This document shows positions 40,745-49,217 of a DNA stretch of 64,000 nt, one piece after another. The stretch is taken from positions 54,612-118,611 of the forward strand of contig JAQBYN010000005.1 of assembly GCA_027622715.1 (NCBI GenBank), written 5' to 3'. A program made the position numbers and the translations under genes. Position 1 is the stretch's first letter. Each line of letters begins with the position of its first letter. The DNA is from Pseudomonadota bacterium. GTDB taxonomy: Bacteria; Pseudomonadota; Alphaproteobacteria; SHVP01. The notes under the pieces are model-generated. The model worked only from the letters and a program-made list of their open reading frames with translations, did not search any database and was not told the origin of the DNA.

Positions 40745-42763
40745 CTACAAACTATTCCCCACGGTATGGCCCTCTTGCGTCGCGACCATTTGGTTGCGCG
40801 GCATGTAGGCGTCGCCGATGACGTGGACGGCGATGCCGGCGGCTTGCAGCGGGGCTTGCAGGTCGAGGTCGGGGACGCGTTGGGTTGAATAGGTGAAGAG
40901 CGAGACGTCGGCGATTTCGCCGCTGTCGCCATTGATGACGTTGCGATAGACGAAGATGCCGTCTTCGAAGCGCTCATCGGGCGAGGGTTCGCACAGCGGC
41001 AGAATGTCGATGTGGGCGTCATACAAACGCCGATAGACGCTTTGCTGGCGGACCACCGGTTCGTCGCGGGCGACCATTTCACGTGAGGTGACGAGCACGA
41101 CTTTGTCGAACACGGTGGCCAGGAATTCGGCGGCCGAATAGGTGCCGTCGAGGCCGTCCTCGTCGAAGATGACGGCGGTCCCCGGTTGTTTACCGGGATG
41201 GTCGAGGAGTTCGGCCACGATGGCGCGCAGATCGAGGATGAAGCCCTCGTCTTTCAGGCTTTGCGGCAAACTGGTGGGCCACGCCATGGTTGAGCCGGTG
41301 GCGAGCACCACGGCGTCGGGCTTGGCCGCGATCAACTCGTCGGCGCCGACGCGCCAGCCTAACTGGTAATTGACGCCGGCTTTTTTGCCCGCGACCTGTT
41401 GGTAGTCGTAGATCGAACTCAAGGGATCGCAGGTCGGGATTAAGGCGTTGATGCGGATCTTGCCGCCGAGTTCGGACCCGGCGCTGTAGAGCGTCACGTC
41501 ATGGCCACGCGCCGCAGCGACCCAGGCGGCCTCCAATCCGGCGACACCGCCGCCCACCACGGCGACTTTCTTTTTGGTTGGCGCCGGTTGCGGCCACCAA
41601 TCAACTTCTTCTTTAAAGCCGACGCGCGGGTTGTTGTCGCATTGCAGCGGCAGTTCTTGATTGATGACGCCCCAGCAGTTGTTGCATGAGACGCATTTTC
41701 GGATGTCGTTGTCGCGGTTCTGCGCGGCCTTTAAGCCCCAAGCCGGATCGGTGACCAGCGTGCGCCCCAACATGACGAGTTCGCTGATGCCGTCCCGCAG
41801 CAGCGATTCGCCCTGAATGGGTTCGAGAATGCGACCCACCGCGCCGGTCGGAATGCCGTCCGACGCATCGTGCAGCCGCTTAATGAGATCGAAGAACGTG
41901 CCGCGCGAGAAATGCATATCGGGCAGGTGCATTTCGAGCGAACGATGATGGGAGCCCTGCACCCAATTCAAGAAATCGACCTGGCGTTTGGCGGCGAAGT
42001 AGCGCGTCAGGCGCTCGGCTTCGTCGGGGTCGATACTGCCGGCGACGTAGTCATCGCCGGGCAGGCGCAAACCAATGATGAAGTCGGCGCCGCATTCGGC
42101 GCGCATCGCCTCGATGGTCTCTTGGACCAGACGCGCGCGGTTTTCCAATGCACCGCCATAGGCGTCTTCGCGGTTGTTGGAATGCGGCGAGAGGAACTGG
42201 TGAAAGATGTGACCGTGACCGGCGGAAATTTCGACGCCCGAGAAGCCCGCCGCCTTGAGCTTGTGCGCCGACACCGCATAGTCATCGACCATGGTGTGGA
42301 TTTCGTCGACGCTTAGCGCGTGCGGCACGGTCCACGACCAATCGTCGGGTAGGGCCGAGGGCCCGTAGGCCTGACGGCGGCGCCCGCCCGGTTTGTGCAA
42401 GCCGCGCCCGGGATCTTGAATTTGCGTCAGCAGATGGCTGTCATGCGCGTTGACAGCATCGGCCCAGCGTTTGAGCCCGTCGAGATTATCCTGATCCCAC
42501 ACCCGCACGCGGGTGTCCGAGGCCTGGCCGCGGCGCACCGCGAGGGGTTCGGCAATGAGCATCGCGGCACCACCCGCGGCGCGGTTGGCGTGGTAGCGGA
42601 TCAGCTGGTCGGTGACCTCGCCGTTCTTGGCAAAGCGGGTCGACATCGCGGCATGGACGATGCGGTTCTTGAGCCGTTTACCCGCGAGTTCAAAGGGCGA
42701 CAGCAGGCGCGGGTATTCCAGCGCGTCGGTGTCGATGTCGATGTGGCGGGCGGTTTGCAGCAT
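40745..42763 (-). CDS. TMADH/OYE-type FMN-4Fe-4S-FAD oxidoreductase (third family member)
   Basis: A 672-residue enzyme of the same superfamily as the 26.4 and 29.7 kb proteins but from a different branch. The barrel contains LLSPFELAGKRLKNRIVHAA and VEISAGHGHIFHQFLSPHSN (171-195 region, the canonical active-site block missing in the other two). The cluster motif is C357-x2-C360-x2-C363-x11-C375, with x2-x2 spacing as in trimethylamine dehydrogenase instead of x2-x3. An FAD motif VVGGGVAGLEAAWVAAARGH follows. Probable roles include oxidative demethylation or enoate reduction. It stands alone, with no partner methyltransferase adjacent. Confidence 0.88.
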   Translation of the reverse strand: MLQTARHIDIDTDALEYPRLLSPFELAGKRLKNRIVHAAMSTRFAKNGEVTDQLIRYHANRAAGGAAMLIAEPLAVRRGQASDTRVRVWDQDNLDGLKRWADAVNAHDSHLLTQIQDPGRGLHKPGGRRRQAYGPSALPDDWSWTVPHALSVDEIHTMVDDYAVSAHKLKAAGFSGVEISAGHGHIFHQFLSPHSNNREDAYGGALENRARLVQETIEAMRAECGADFIIGLRLPGDDYVAGSIDPDEAERLTRYFAAKRQVDFLNWVQGSHHRSLEMHLPDMHFSRGTFFDLIKRLHDASDGIPTGAVGRILEPIQGESLLRDGISELVMLGRTLVTDPAWGLKAAQNRDNDIRKCVSCNNCWGVINQELPLQCDNNPRVGFKEEVDWWPQPAPTKKKVAVVGGGVAGLEAAWVAAARGHDVTLYSAGSELGGKIRINALIPTCDPLSSIYDYQQVAGKKAGVNYQLGWRVGADELIAAKPDAVVLATGSTMAWPTSLPQSLKDEGFILDLRAIVAELLDHPGKQPGTAVIFDEDGLDGTYSAAEFLATVFDKVVLVTSREMVARDEPVVRQQSVYRRLYDAHIDILPLCEPSPDERFEDGIFVYRNVINGDSGEIADVSLFTYSTQRVPDLDLQAPLQAAGIAVHVIGDAYMPRNQMVATQEGHTVGNSL

Positions 42764-42911
42764 GGCGGGGGCAGATTAGGGGATTGGCGAGGCTTGCGCG
42801 AGGGGCTGACGCCGATCAATGCCCGGGCAGGCGAACTACTCTAGTCTGGTGATATCCGCGATCTGCGGCATCGAGCGCGCCAACGCCCTGAGCAAAAAAA
42901 GGAGAGCCGTC

Positions 42912-43199
42912 ATGGCCAACGAAGGATACCACGAGCCGATCAGCGAACTATCCGACACGACCCGGGACATGCACCGGGCCATCGTTTCGCTGATGGAGGA
43001 GTTGGAGGCAGTGGACTGGTACAACCAGCGCGTCGATGCTTGCAAAAATGCTGAGCTCAAGGCGATCCTGGCGCATAACCGCGACGAGGAAAAGGAACAC
43101 GCATCGATGGTGCTGGAGTGGATCCGCCGCCAAGACCCCGCCTTCGACAAGGAACTGAAGGACTATTTGTTCACAACCAAGCCGCTGGCGCACGACTGA
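42912..43199 (+). CDS. Encapsulated-ferritin (EncFtn) family protein
   Basis: A 95-residue protein with the EncFtn two-helix signature: RAIVSLMEELEAVDWYNQRV and AILAHNRDEEKEHASMVLEW. By alignment with the Rhodospirillum rubrum protein, E29/E30, E32, W36, E60 and H63 correspond to the ferroxidase and entry-site residues E31/E32, E34, W38, E62 and H65, so the iron-oxidising site looks intact. EncFtn assembles as an annular decamer and is usually delivered into an encapsulin shell by a C-terminal peptide. Here the protein ends at TTKPLAHD without a visible targeting extension, and no encapsulin gene is in the window. AGGAG precedes the ATG at 42912. Confidence 0.9.
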   Translation: MANEGYHEPISELSDTTRDMHRAIVSLMEELEAVDWYNQRVDACKNAELKAILAHNRDEEKEHASMVLEWIRRQDPAFDKELKDYLFTTKPLAHD

Positions 43200-43232
43200 G
43201 CGTCGGCCACCTCGGCGTGGTGCGGCGCCCGC

Positions 43233-43850
43233 CTAGGCGGTGCGTGCGAAGCGGTAAAACTGGAAGGCTTGGTGGGCGCCGGTTGGGGTGACGTGATCCT
43301 CGGCCACCGTTTCGCTCAGCGATAGCAGACCGGCAAAGGCCTTTTCGATTTCGGGCCGGCCATAGCGCACGACCGGCAAACCACTGCAGGTCTGCGGACC
43401 GTCGGGGCCGAAGGCGGCGACGATCACGTGGCCACCCGGCGGCACTGCGTGTTTGAGGGCGGCGCGGTAGGCCGCCCGGTCGTCTTCTTCAGTCAGGAAG
43501 TGAAACACGGCCCGGTCGTGCCACAGGGTGTAGTGGCGCGGTGGTCGCCACGTCGTAATGTCGGCAGCGATCCAGTCTACCGATTCCTGGAACCGGCCGA
43601 GGCGTTGCTGGGCGAGCGCGATGGCCGTGGGCGATATGTCCAATACCGTGGTGTCGGTATAGCCGCCGTCGATCAGCCCATCGATCAAGCGCGAGGCGCC
43701 GCCGCCGATGTCGATGAGGGCGCCATGTTTGGGCACGCCCGTCGCCCGGATGAGCGCAAGAGACTGTGCGGGGCGTTCTTGGAACCAGCTGACGTCGTCC
43801 TCGCCTTTGGTTGCGTAGACCCGATCCCAGTGGTCTTGACGTGCCGACAT
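43233..43850 (-). CDS. Class I SAM-dependent methyltransferase
   Basis: A 205-residue protein. WDRVYATKGEDDVSWFQERP is a common N-terminal signature of small-molecule methyltransferases of this type. Motif I is LIDIGGGASRLIDGL (about 45-59), followed by TVLDISPTAIALAQQRL and a DITTW acidic position. ALKHAVPPGGHVIVAAFG is the post-II strand. It is unlike the large methyltransferases at 25-29 kb. GAGGGGG precedes the ATG. The substrate is unknown. Confidence 0.85.
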   Translation of the reverse strand: MSARQDHWDRVYATKGEDDVSWFQERPAQSLALIRATGVPKHGALIDIGGGASRLIDGLIDGGYTDTTVLDISPTAIALAQQRLGRFQESVDWIAADITTWRPPRHYTLWHDRAVFHFLTEEDDRAAYRAALKHAVPPGGHVIVAAFGPDGPQTCSGLPVVRYGRPEIEKAFAGLLSLSETVAEDHVTPTGAHQAFQFYRFARTA

Positions 43851-43867
43851 GCAATTCCCCCTCTTGA

Positions 43868-43945
43868 AGCTGGGCGCATCCGCTCTTTTTAACCTGGGCG
43901 CGACTGCCCCGCTCTTTTGTACCTGGGCGCGGTCGCGCCTCCTTA
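43868..43945. repeat. Short imperfect tandem repeat (CCTGGGCGC units)
   Basis: Three imperfect units of 23-28 bp (43868-43890, 43891-43918, 43919-43945) share a [CG]CTGGGCGC core and the first two end in CGCTCTTTT. The 15-mer TTTTGTACCTGGGCG from the second junction recurs at 40385-40399 inside the small membrane protein gene. Origin unknown. Confidence 0.55.
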
Positions 43946-44013
43946 CAAGAAGTCATAGCCTAGGTCGATTGCGAGCCACCGCCCTTGACCCACGTCAGTC
44001 CGGACATATATCG

Positions 44014-44038
44014 TTATATTAGAATAACTTAATATAAT
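44014..44038. promoter_or_regulatory. Palindromic operator overlapping the sulP promoter
   Basis: TTATATTA (44014-44021) and TAATATAA (44030-44037) are perfect 8-bp inverted arms around an 8-bp spacer. TATAAT at 44033-44038 is an ideal -10 box inside the right arm. AT-rich inverted repeats of this form resemble ArsR/BigR-type operators, so a repressor here would block RNA polymerase. No ArsR-family gene is in the window. Confidence 0.65.
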
Positions 44039-44066
44039 GGGCTGAGGCCCTCTTGATCGAGGTGGT

Positions 44067-45815
44067 ATGTCACGTTTTGCGGGCGCCCGACGCTTCGTGC
44101 CGATCTTGAATTGGCTGCCGCGATACGCCAAAGCCGATCTGCCAGGCGATATGATTGCCGGCGGGATTGTTGCGGTGATGTTGGTGCCCCAGGCGATGGC
44201 TTACGCAATGCTGGCGGGCCTGCCGCCACAGGTCGGGCTCTACGCTAGTATTCTGCCGTTGATCGCCTATGCCGCGCTGGGGTCGAGCCGCGCGTTGGCG
44301 GTCGGACCTGTCGCGATTGCCTCGTTGATGACCGCCAGTGCGCTCGGCGCCGTGGCCGAGAGCGGTACGGTCGACTACGTGGCGGCCGCGTTGATCCTGG
44401 CGGCATTGAGCGGCCTCATATTGTTGGCCATGGGCGTCGCGCGACTTGGCGTTTTGGTCAACTTCCTCAGCCACCAAGTCATTTCAGGGTTCACCAGCGC
44501 CGCCGCGCTGGTGATCGGCCTCAGCCAACTGAAACATTTGCTGGGCATCGACGTGCCGCGCGGCAGCTTGTTTACCGATGTCGTGGTTGACGTGATCCGG
44601 GGTTTGCCTAGTACGAATCTAGCAACGGCGTTGGTTGGCGCCGGCGCGATTGGTTTGCTGATTCTCTCGCGCGCGCCGCTGGCCCGCCTATTGCGCGCCT
44701 TGCGCGTGCCGCGCGGCATCGTCGCTCCCCTCACCAAGACCGGGCCGCTGGCCGCCGTTTTCCTGACCGCGCTGGTGGTGTGGGCGTTCGGTCTGGACGC
44801 CGACTTCGGGGTCGCCATTGTCGGGACGATTCCGGCCGGTTTACCGCATGCCGGATTGCCGCGGTTCGATGCCGCCCTGTGGACCGAGCTTTTTCCCGCC
44901 GCGGTGCTGATCACCATCATTGGATTTCTGGAGAGCGTGTCGGTCGCCAAAGCGTTGGCGAGCAAGCGACGCCAAAAGATCGATGCCAACCAGGAACTTC
45001 TTGCACTGGGCGCCGCCAATATCGCCGCGAGCGTGACCGGCGGCTATCCGGTCGCGGGTGGTTTTGGCCGCTCCGGCGTGAATTTCGCGGCTGGGGCCAA
45101 TACGCCGCTGGCGTCGATCATCACAGCCGTGCTCATGGCGCTGACCCTGTTGTTCCTGACGCCGCTGTTTTATTACCTGCCGCGCACCGCGCTGGCCGCG
45201 ATCATCATCGTCGCCGTGCTAAACCTGATCGACCTACGCACCTTTCGCGAGGCGTGGCGCTACAACAAGGCAGACGCGGTTTCCCTGGCGGCGACATTTG
45301 TGAGCGTGCTGGTGGCGGGCGTCGAGGCTGGGATCGTGTTCGGCTTGGCGGTCTCGCTCGCGCTCTATTTGTGGCGAACCAGCCGGCCGCATATCGCCGT
45401 GGTGGGGCGCGTCGGCGAGACCGAGCACTTTCGCAACGTCTTACGCCATACGGTGAAGACCGCCCCTGGGGTACTGGCAATCCGGGTCGATGAAAGCCTG
45501 TACTTCGCCAACGCGAGCTACCTTGAAGACCATTTGCTGAGCGCCGTCGCCGACGACAAGACCATTGAACAGGTCGTGCTGATCTGCAGCGCGGTCAATT
45601 TTATCGACGCCAGCGCGCTCGATACGCTGGAGAACATGATCGTCGAGCTACGGGACGCCGGCGTGACGCTGCACCTGGCCGAAGTAAAAGGCCCGGTTAC
45701 GGACAAGCTGCAACGCACCGCGTTCTTGGAACACCTGAAGCCGGGATCGCTTTATCTGAGCACCCACGATGCGCTGCGCGCGCTGACCGGTACGACGCGC
45801 GCCCCACGCGCCTGA
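44067..45815 (+). CDS. SulP family anion transporter with STAS domain
   Basis: A 582-residue membrane protein. The SulP signature PGDMIAGGIVAVMLVPQAMA (about 26-45) followed by YAMLAGLPPQVGLYASILPL, about 10-12 transmembrane segments, and VTGGYPVAGGFGRSGVNFAA are characteristic. Residues about 450-570 form a cytoplasmic STAS domain (VLAIRVDESLYFANASYLED, then VVLICSAVNFIDASALDTLE). SulP proteins carry sulfate, bicarbonate, dicarboxylates or similar anions. GAGG precedes the ATG. A palindromic element overlaps its predicted promoter. The next gene is trxC (73-bp gap). Confidence 0.9.
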   Translation: MSRFAGARRFVPILNWLPRYAKADLPGDMIAGGIVAVMLVPQAMAYAMLAGLPPQVGLYASILPLIAYAALGSSRALAVGPVAIASLMTASALGAVAESGTVDYVAAALILAALSGLILLAMGVARLGVLVNFLSHQVISGFTSAAALVIGLSQLKHLLGIDVPRGSLFTDVVVDVIRGLPSTNLATALVGAGAIGLLILSRAPLARLLRALRVPRGIVAPLTKTGPLAAVFLTALVVWAFGLDADFGVAIVGTIPAGLPHAGLPRFDAALWTELFPAAVLITIIGFLESVSVAKALASKRRQKIDANQELLALGAANIAASVTGGYPVAGGFGRSGVNFAAGANTPLASIITAVLMALTLLFLTPLFYYLPRTALAAIIIVAVLNLIDLRTFREAWRYNKADAVSLAATFVSVLVAGVEAGIVFGLAVSLALYLWRTSRPHIAVVGRVGETEHFRNVLRHTVKTAPGVLAIRVDESLYFANASYLEDHLLSAVADDKTIEQVVLICSAVNFIDASALDTLENMIVELRDAGVTLHLAEVKGPVTDKLQRTAFLEHLKPGSLYLSTHDALRALTGTTRAPRA

Positions 45816-45888
45816 ACAAGGCGGTTGGACCCGGTCGCTAGCGACCCCTTATGCGACAGATGCACCCGGCGATCAGCGAGGCCCGACA

Positions 45889-46362
45889 ATGACCATCCAA
45901 CCGCACAACCAGAGCGCGGCGCCGGACAGCGCCTATCGCGTCATCCCCTGCCCGTCGTGCCAGGCATCCAACCGGGTGCCGGACCGCAAGCCGCACGATC
46001 AGGCCAAGTGCGGGAAATGCGGCGCCAAGTTATTCCAGTACAAACCGATCGCGCTGGACGCGGCCTCGTTCGACCGCCATGCCCGTGCGGTGGATCTGCC
46101 GTTGGTAGTGGATTTTTGGGCCGACTGGTGCGGGCCGTGCAAGATGATGGCGCCGCAGTTCGAGGCCGCCGCCAAAAGCTTGGAGCCGCGTGTGCGGCTG
46201 GGCAAGGTCGACACAGAGGCCAACCAAGACTTGGCCGCGCGGTTCAATATCCGCAGCATCCCGACGATGATCTTGTTTCGCGGCGGCAAGGAAGTGGCGC
46301 GCGTTTCTGGCGCCATGAGCGCGCCGCAATTACGCGCCTGGGTGGAAGGCCAGATCGGCTAA
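45889..46362 (+). CDS. trxC: Thioredoxin 2 (TrxC)
   Basis: A 157-residue thioredoxin with an N-terminal zinc-finger domain (CPSC at residues 21-24, then CGKC at 41-44) and the thioredoxin fold with active site WCGPC in FWADWCGPCKMMAPQFEA, plus cis-proline SIPTMILF. The Zn domain and length identify TrxC rather than TrxA. It reduces disulfides in the cytoplasm and is often induced by oxidative stress. It follows sulP in the same direction after 73 bp and may share its control. GAGG is 8 nt before the ATG. Confidence 0.93.
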   Translation: MTIQPHNQSAAPDSAYRVIPCPSCQASNRVPDRKPHDQAKCGKCGAKLFQYKPIALDAASFDRHARAVDLPLVVDFWADWCGPCKMMAPQFEAAAKSLEPRVRLGKVDTEANQDLAARFNIRSIPTMILFRGGKEVARVSGAMSAPQLRAWVEGQIG

Positions 46363-46410
46363 GCCGTTCGTCCTGCACCGGCCGACAAGGCGGCGGCGAC
46401 TCGAGGTCGG

Positions 46411-46572
46411 CTAGACCAGCGTGTGCTGCCGTGAGGCGATTAGGTTGTAGATGACCTTCTGCCACACGGTCTGGGACGCGTCAGCGCGGTTCTTGGCGTC
46501 CGCATAGTTGGTGGCGGCAAGCGCAAGCGCGTTGGTGCTGAGCGCTTGTGAGTCTTGAATGTTCGAAGCCAT
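46411..46572 (-). CDS. Small hypothetical protein, 53 aa
   Basis: A 53-residue frame (MASNIQDSQALSTNALALAA onward, ending SRQHTLV) with an amphipathic, alanine- and asparagine-rich N-terminal half and a helical second half (SQTVWQKVIYNLIASR). It fills most of an otherwise empty 290-bp gap, on the opposite strand to both neighbours. There is no strong Shine-Dalgarno. The composition looks protein-like rather than random, faintly recalling RebB-type small proteins, but no family is assigned. Confidence 0.5.
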   Translation of the reverse strand: MASNIQDSQALSTNALALAATNYADAKNRADASQTVWQKVIYNLIASRQHTLV

Positions 46573-46652
46573 GATGAGACCAATTCTAGAGGTTCGCAAA
46601 AACGACGACTGCCGCTAAAATAGAGGGTCCGCGGTGCTCGGAGAATTGCTCT

Positions 46653-47081
46653 ATGGACATGGCTGCTATGCGGTTACCTCCAGGCGGTCGTCTGCCAACA
46701 AAAAGAAAAACATTTGTGGGATTTTCCTTCGAAATTGACTCCAAGCGCCGAACCGTCGAGGTGACGCTGGCCGGTGAGCTCGGGTTCGCCCGATTGATCG
46801 AGGGCATCCAGCAGTTGATCGACGATCCGGGCTTCGACCCTCAGTTCGACATGATCGCCGACTGCAGCAACGCCGAACTAACCAACATGGCGCCCAACCT
46901 GATCGACTCGATATCGGACATCGCGCAATCCGCTCACGGCGGCCGGCGCGCGGTCATTGCGCCGCCGGGTGCCGGCGCCCATGCCGTCGCGCACTATGTC
47001 GGACTGCACCCCGACGGTTTGATCCGACAGTTCGCAAACCGCGACGAAGCGGCGCGCTGGCTCAGTGAGCCGGTGGACTAG
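46653..47081 (+). CDS. SpoIIAA/STAS-like protein
   Basis: A 142-residue protein. From residue about 20 it has the alternating strand-helix pattern of the SpoIIAA-like/STAS group (FVGFSFEIDSKRRTVEVTLA, then FARLIEGIQQLIDDPGFD, then FDMIADCSNAELTN, and a last helix FANRDEAARWLSEP). Similar stand-alone proteins occur widely without known partners. It has no catalytic motif. The gene is isolated. Confidence 0.6.
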   Translation: MDMAAMRLPPGGRLPTKRKTFVGFSFEIDSKRRTVEVTLAGELGFARLIEGIQQLIDDPGFDPQFDMIADCSNAELTNMAPNLIDSISDIAQSAHGGRRAVIAPPGAGAHAVAHYVGLHPDGLIRQFANRDEAARWLSEPVD

Positions 47082-47153
47082 TTTCGGGGCGGACGTCTCG
47101 GAACATGTCTAGCCGCCCCACCCTCACCCGCGCGCGGACGAGGGCAATGCCTG

Positions 47154-47951
47154 CTACGCCGCCTTCGCGCCGGTGAAGGTCTGGATGAACGCGGCGATGT
47201 CCCTGGCGTATTGCTCGGGGTGTTCGGTGTAGGGCAGGTGGCCGCAGTTGTCGTAGAGCGTGACCTTGGCGTGCGGCAGGAGTTTTTTGTACTCGGCGGC
47301 GTATTGCACCGGCGATAGCTTGTCCTGTTTGCCCCAAATGATATGCACCGGCATTTTGAGGCGGTGCAGCCACGTCGGCATGGACGGGTCGTGCCGGGTT
47401 TCCCCGGCCATGATTTTGGTTGTCGCCTTGCTCTTCACCGTGTTGGGCATCTCGTCGACCCCGGGCGGCATTTTGGCCACCATCGACTCCGCGAGCTCTT
47501 GATCGTGAATAACAAAGCGCAGGGTTTCTGCCGCAGTCATGCCGTAGATCGGCGGCTTTGGTATATCGGGATTATTGAGCCCGGCAGCGCACGCCAGCGT
47601 CACGCTTTTGAACGGCGCCGGGTTGAGATAGGCCACGGTCGCCGCGAGCCAGCCACCGATTGAGGTGCCGATAAGGTGAATGTCCTCGAGTCCGAGGCGG
47701 TCGATGAAGTCGTGATAGAACAACGCCATGTCGTGCATGTTGTTAAGCCATGTCGGCGCATCGGATTCACCCATCCCCGGATGCTGCGGCACGATGACAT
47801 CGAAGTGCGCCCCCAGATGTTTCATAAAGGGCACCGCCTGGCTGACCACGCCGGCGCCGTGGAGATAAAGAATAGATTCGCCGGCACCGCCGCGCTGATA
47901 GACGACATTGCCGCCCAGCAGGTTGACGGTTTCCTTGGTGAATTCGACCAT
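47154..47951 (-). CDS. Alpha/beta hydrolase
   Basis: A 265-residue alpha/beta-hydrolase-fold enzyme. The oxyanion region LYLHGAGVV, the nucleophile elbow GTSIGG (Ser at about residue 96), the acid in IIWGKQDKLSPVQYA, and the catalytic His in DNCGHLPYTEHP make a complete triad. The pattern resembles C-C bond hydrolases and esterases of aromatic catabolism. It sits 13 bp downstream of the LLM flavoprotein gene, so the two are probably co-transcribed. Confidence 0.88.
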   Translation of the reverse strand: MVEFTKETVNLLGGNVVYQRGGAGESILYLHGAGVVSQAVPFMKHLGAHFDVIVPQHPGMGESDAPTWLNNMHDMALFYHDFIDRLGLEDIHLIGTSIGGWLAATVAYLNPAPFKSVTLACAAGLNNPDIPKPPIYGMTAAETLRFVIHDQELAESMVAKMPPGVDEMPNTVKSKATTKIMAGETRHDPSMPTWLHRLKMPVHIIWGKQDKLSPVQYAAEYKKLLPHAKVTLYDNCGHLPYTEHPEQYARDIAAFIQTFTGAKAA

Positions 47952-47964
47952 GTTGCGTTCTTCC

Positions 47965-49083
47965 CTAGAGGTTTTTGACCTGCGGCAGAATTTGTTCGCC
48001 GAAGATTTTGATCTGATTGACGATCGCAGCGTCGGGGATGTTGCCGACCTTCATATTGATGTTGATGTTGCCCATGCCGAGCTCGGCGTGCGCGCGTTTG
48101 ATTTGCGCCACCGCCATCTCCGCCGTACCGCAAACGATAATGCCGGCATCGATCAAATCGTCGACTGAGATCTTGGCCTGCTTGTTGGCGCCTTGGAACT
48201 TGCTGCGGGTCTCGTCATCCATGTAGCGGGTTTTTTGCAAGACGATTTGCTGCGCGGTGCGCAACCCACCGCCCAGCACGTCGGCGAAATAGCGCCGACC
48301 TTCAGTGAGCCGGTCCTTAGCAAGGTCCACGTCGTCGTCGACCGAGGCGGTTAAGGAGATGGTGATGTCTTCGGGGCCGGGCTCCCACCCACAGGCGCGC
48401 GCTTCCTCCTTGTAGACACGGATGAGGCTGCGGGCATTGTCGAAGGTTTGCAGGTTGGCCAGCGCGAACATGGCGCGTTTCTGCGCAGCGACCCGCGCGG
48501 AGACTTCGTTCGAGCACGACATCATGATGCGCGGATGCGGTTTTTGCATCGGGCGTGGCCAAATCGAAACTGCGCGGTACTGATAAAATTCGCCTTCCCA
48601 GCCGAACGGCTCGGGCTCGGTCCAGGCCTTGACGATCAGGTCGACGGCCTCGGCCAGACGGCCGTGCGATTCGTCGGGCGGAATGTTATAGGCGACATAC
48701 TCATGCGGAATACCGCGCAACAGCCCGGCGACGACCCGCCCGCCGCTCATGACGTCGAGCATCGCGTATTCTTCGGCAACACGGATCGGGTTCAGCAGCG
48801 GCACCAACTGGCCCATGATCGCAAGCTTGGCGGTGCTGGTGCGAGGGATCAACGTGGCCGCGATGAGATTGGGATTGGCCATCATCCCGTAAGGGCTCAT
48901 GTGGTGCTCGTTGCAACCGATCCAATCGAAACCGGCGGCCTCGGCCTGCACCATGCTGTCGAGGTAGGTGTCGTAAAGCTGCTTGCCGAGGTTGGCGTCG
49001 AACAGTTTGTTGGCGACCGGCCAATCGTGGGTGTCGTCTTTTTTGCCGGTGTAGGGCATGAGGTGGAAATAGGCGAACTTCAT
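47965..49083 (-). CDS. LLM class flavin-dependent oxidoreductase
   Basis: A 372-residue luciferase-like enzyme. DWIGCNEHHMSPYGMMANPN, STAKLAIMGQLVPLLNPIRV and MLDVMSGGRVVAGLLRGIPH are characteristic. Reduced flavin plus O2 drives oxygenation of an unknown substrate. The ATG at 49083 begins MKFAYFHLMPYTG and has GGGAG upstream; a frame extension to 49098 is less likely. It is followed 13 bp later by the alpha/beta hydrolase gene, a combination often seen in catabolic operons where an oxygenase product is then hydrolysed. Confidence 0.87.
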   Translation of the reverse strand: MKFAYFHLMPYTGKKDDTHDWPVANKLFDANLGKQLYDTYLDSMVQAEAAGFDWIGCNEHHMSPYGMMANPNLIAATLIPRTSTAKLAIMGQLVPLLNPIRVAEEYAMLDVMSGGRVVAGLLRGIPHEYVAYNIPPDESHGRLAEAVDLIVKAWTEPEPFGWEGEFYQYRAVSIWPRPMQKPHPRIMMSCSNEVSARVAAQKRAMFALANLQTFDNARSLIRVYKEEARACGWEPGPEDITISLTASVDDDVDLAKDRLTEGRRYFADVLGGGLRTAQQIVLQKTRYMDDETRSKFQGANKQAKISVDDLIDAGIIVCGTAEMAVAQIKRAHAELGMGNININMKVGNIPDAAIVNQIKIFGEQILPQVKNL

Positions 49084-49217
49084 ACCCTGCTCTCCCATGG
49101 GGGTGTGGTGGGGCCGTCGTATCGGGCGACCGGACGATCCTGCGCGTCCGACGGACTTGAATCCAACGTGCGGCGGGCGTTCGGTCCAGCGCGATCCGCC
49201 AGCTACCCGTCAGGCGG

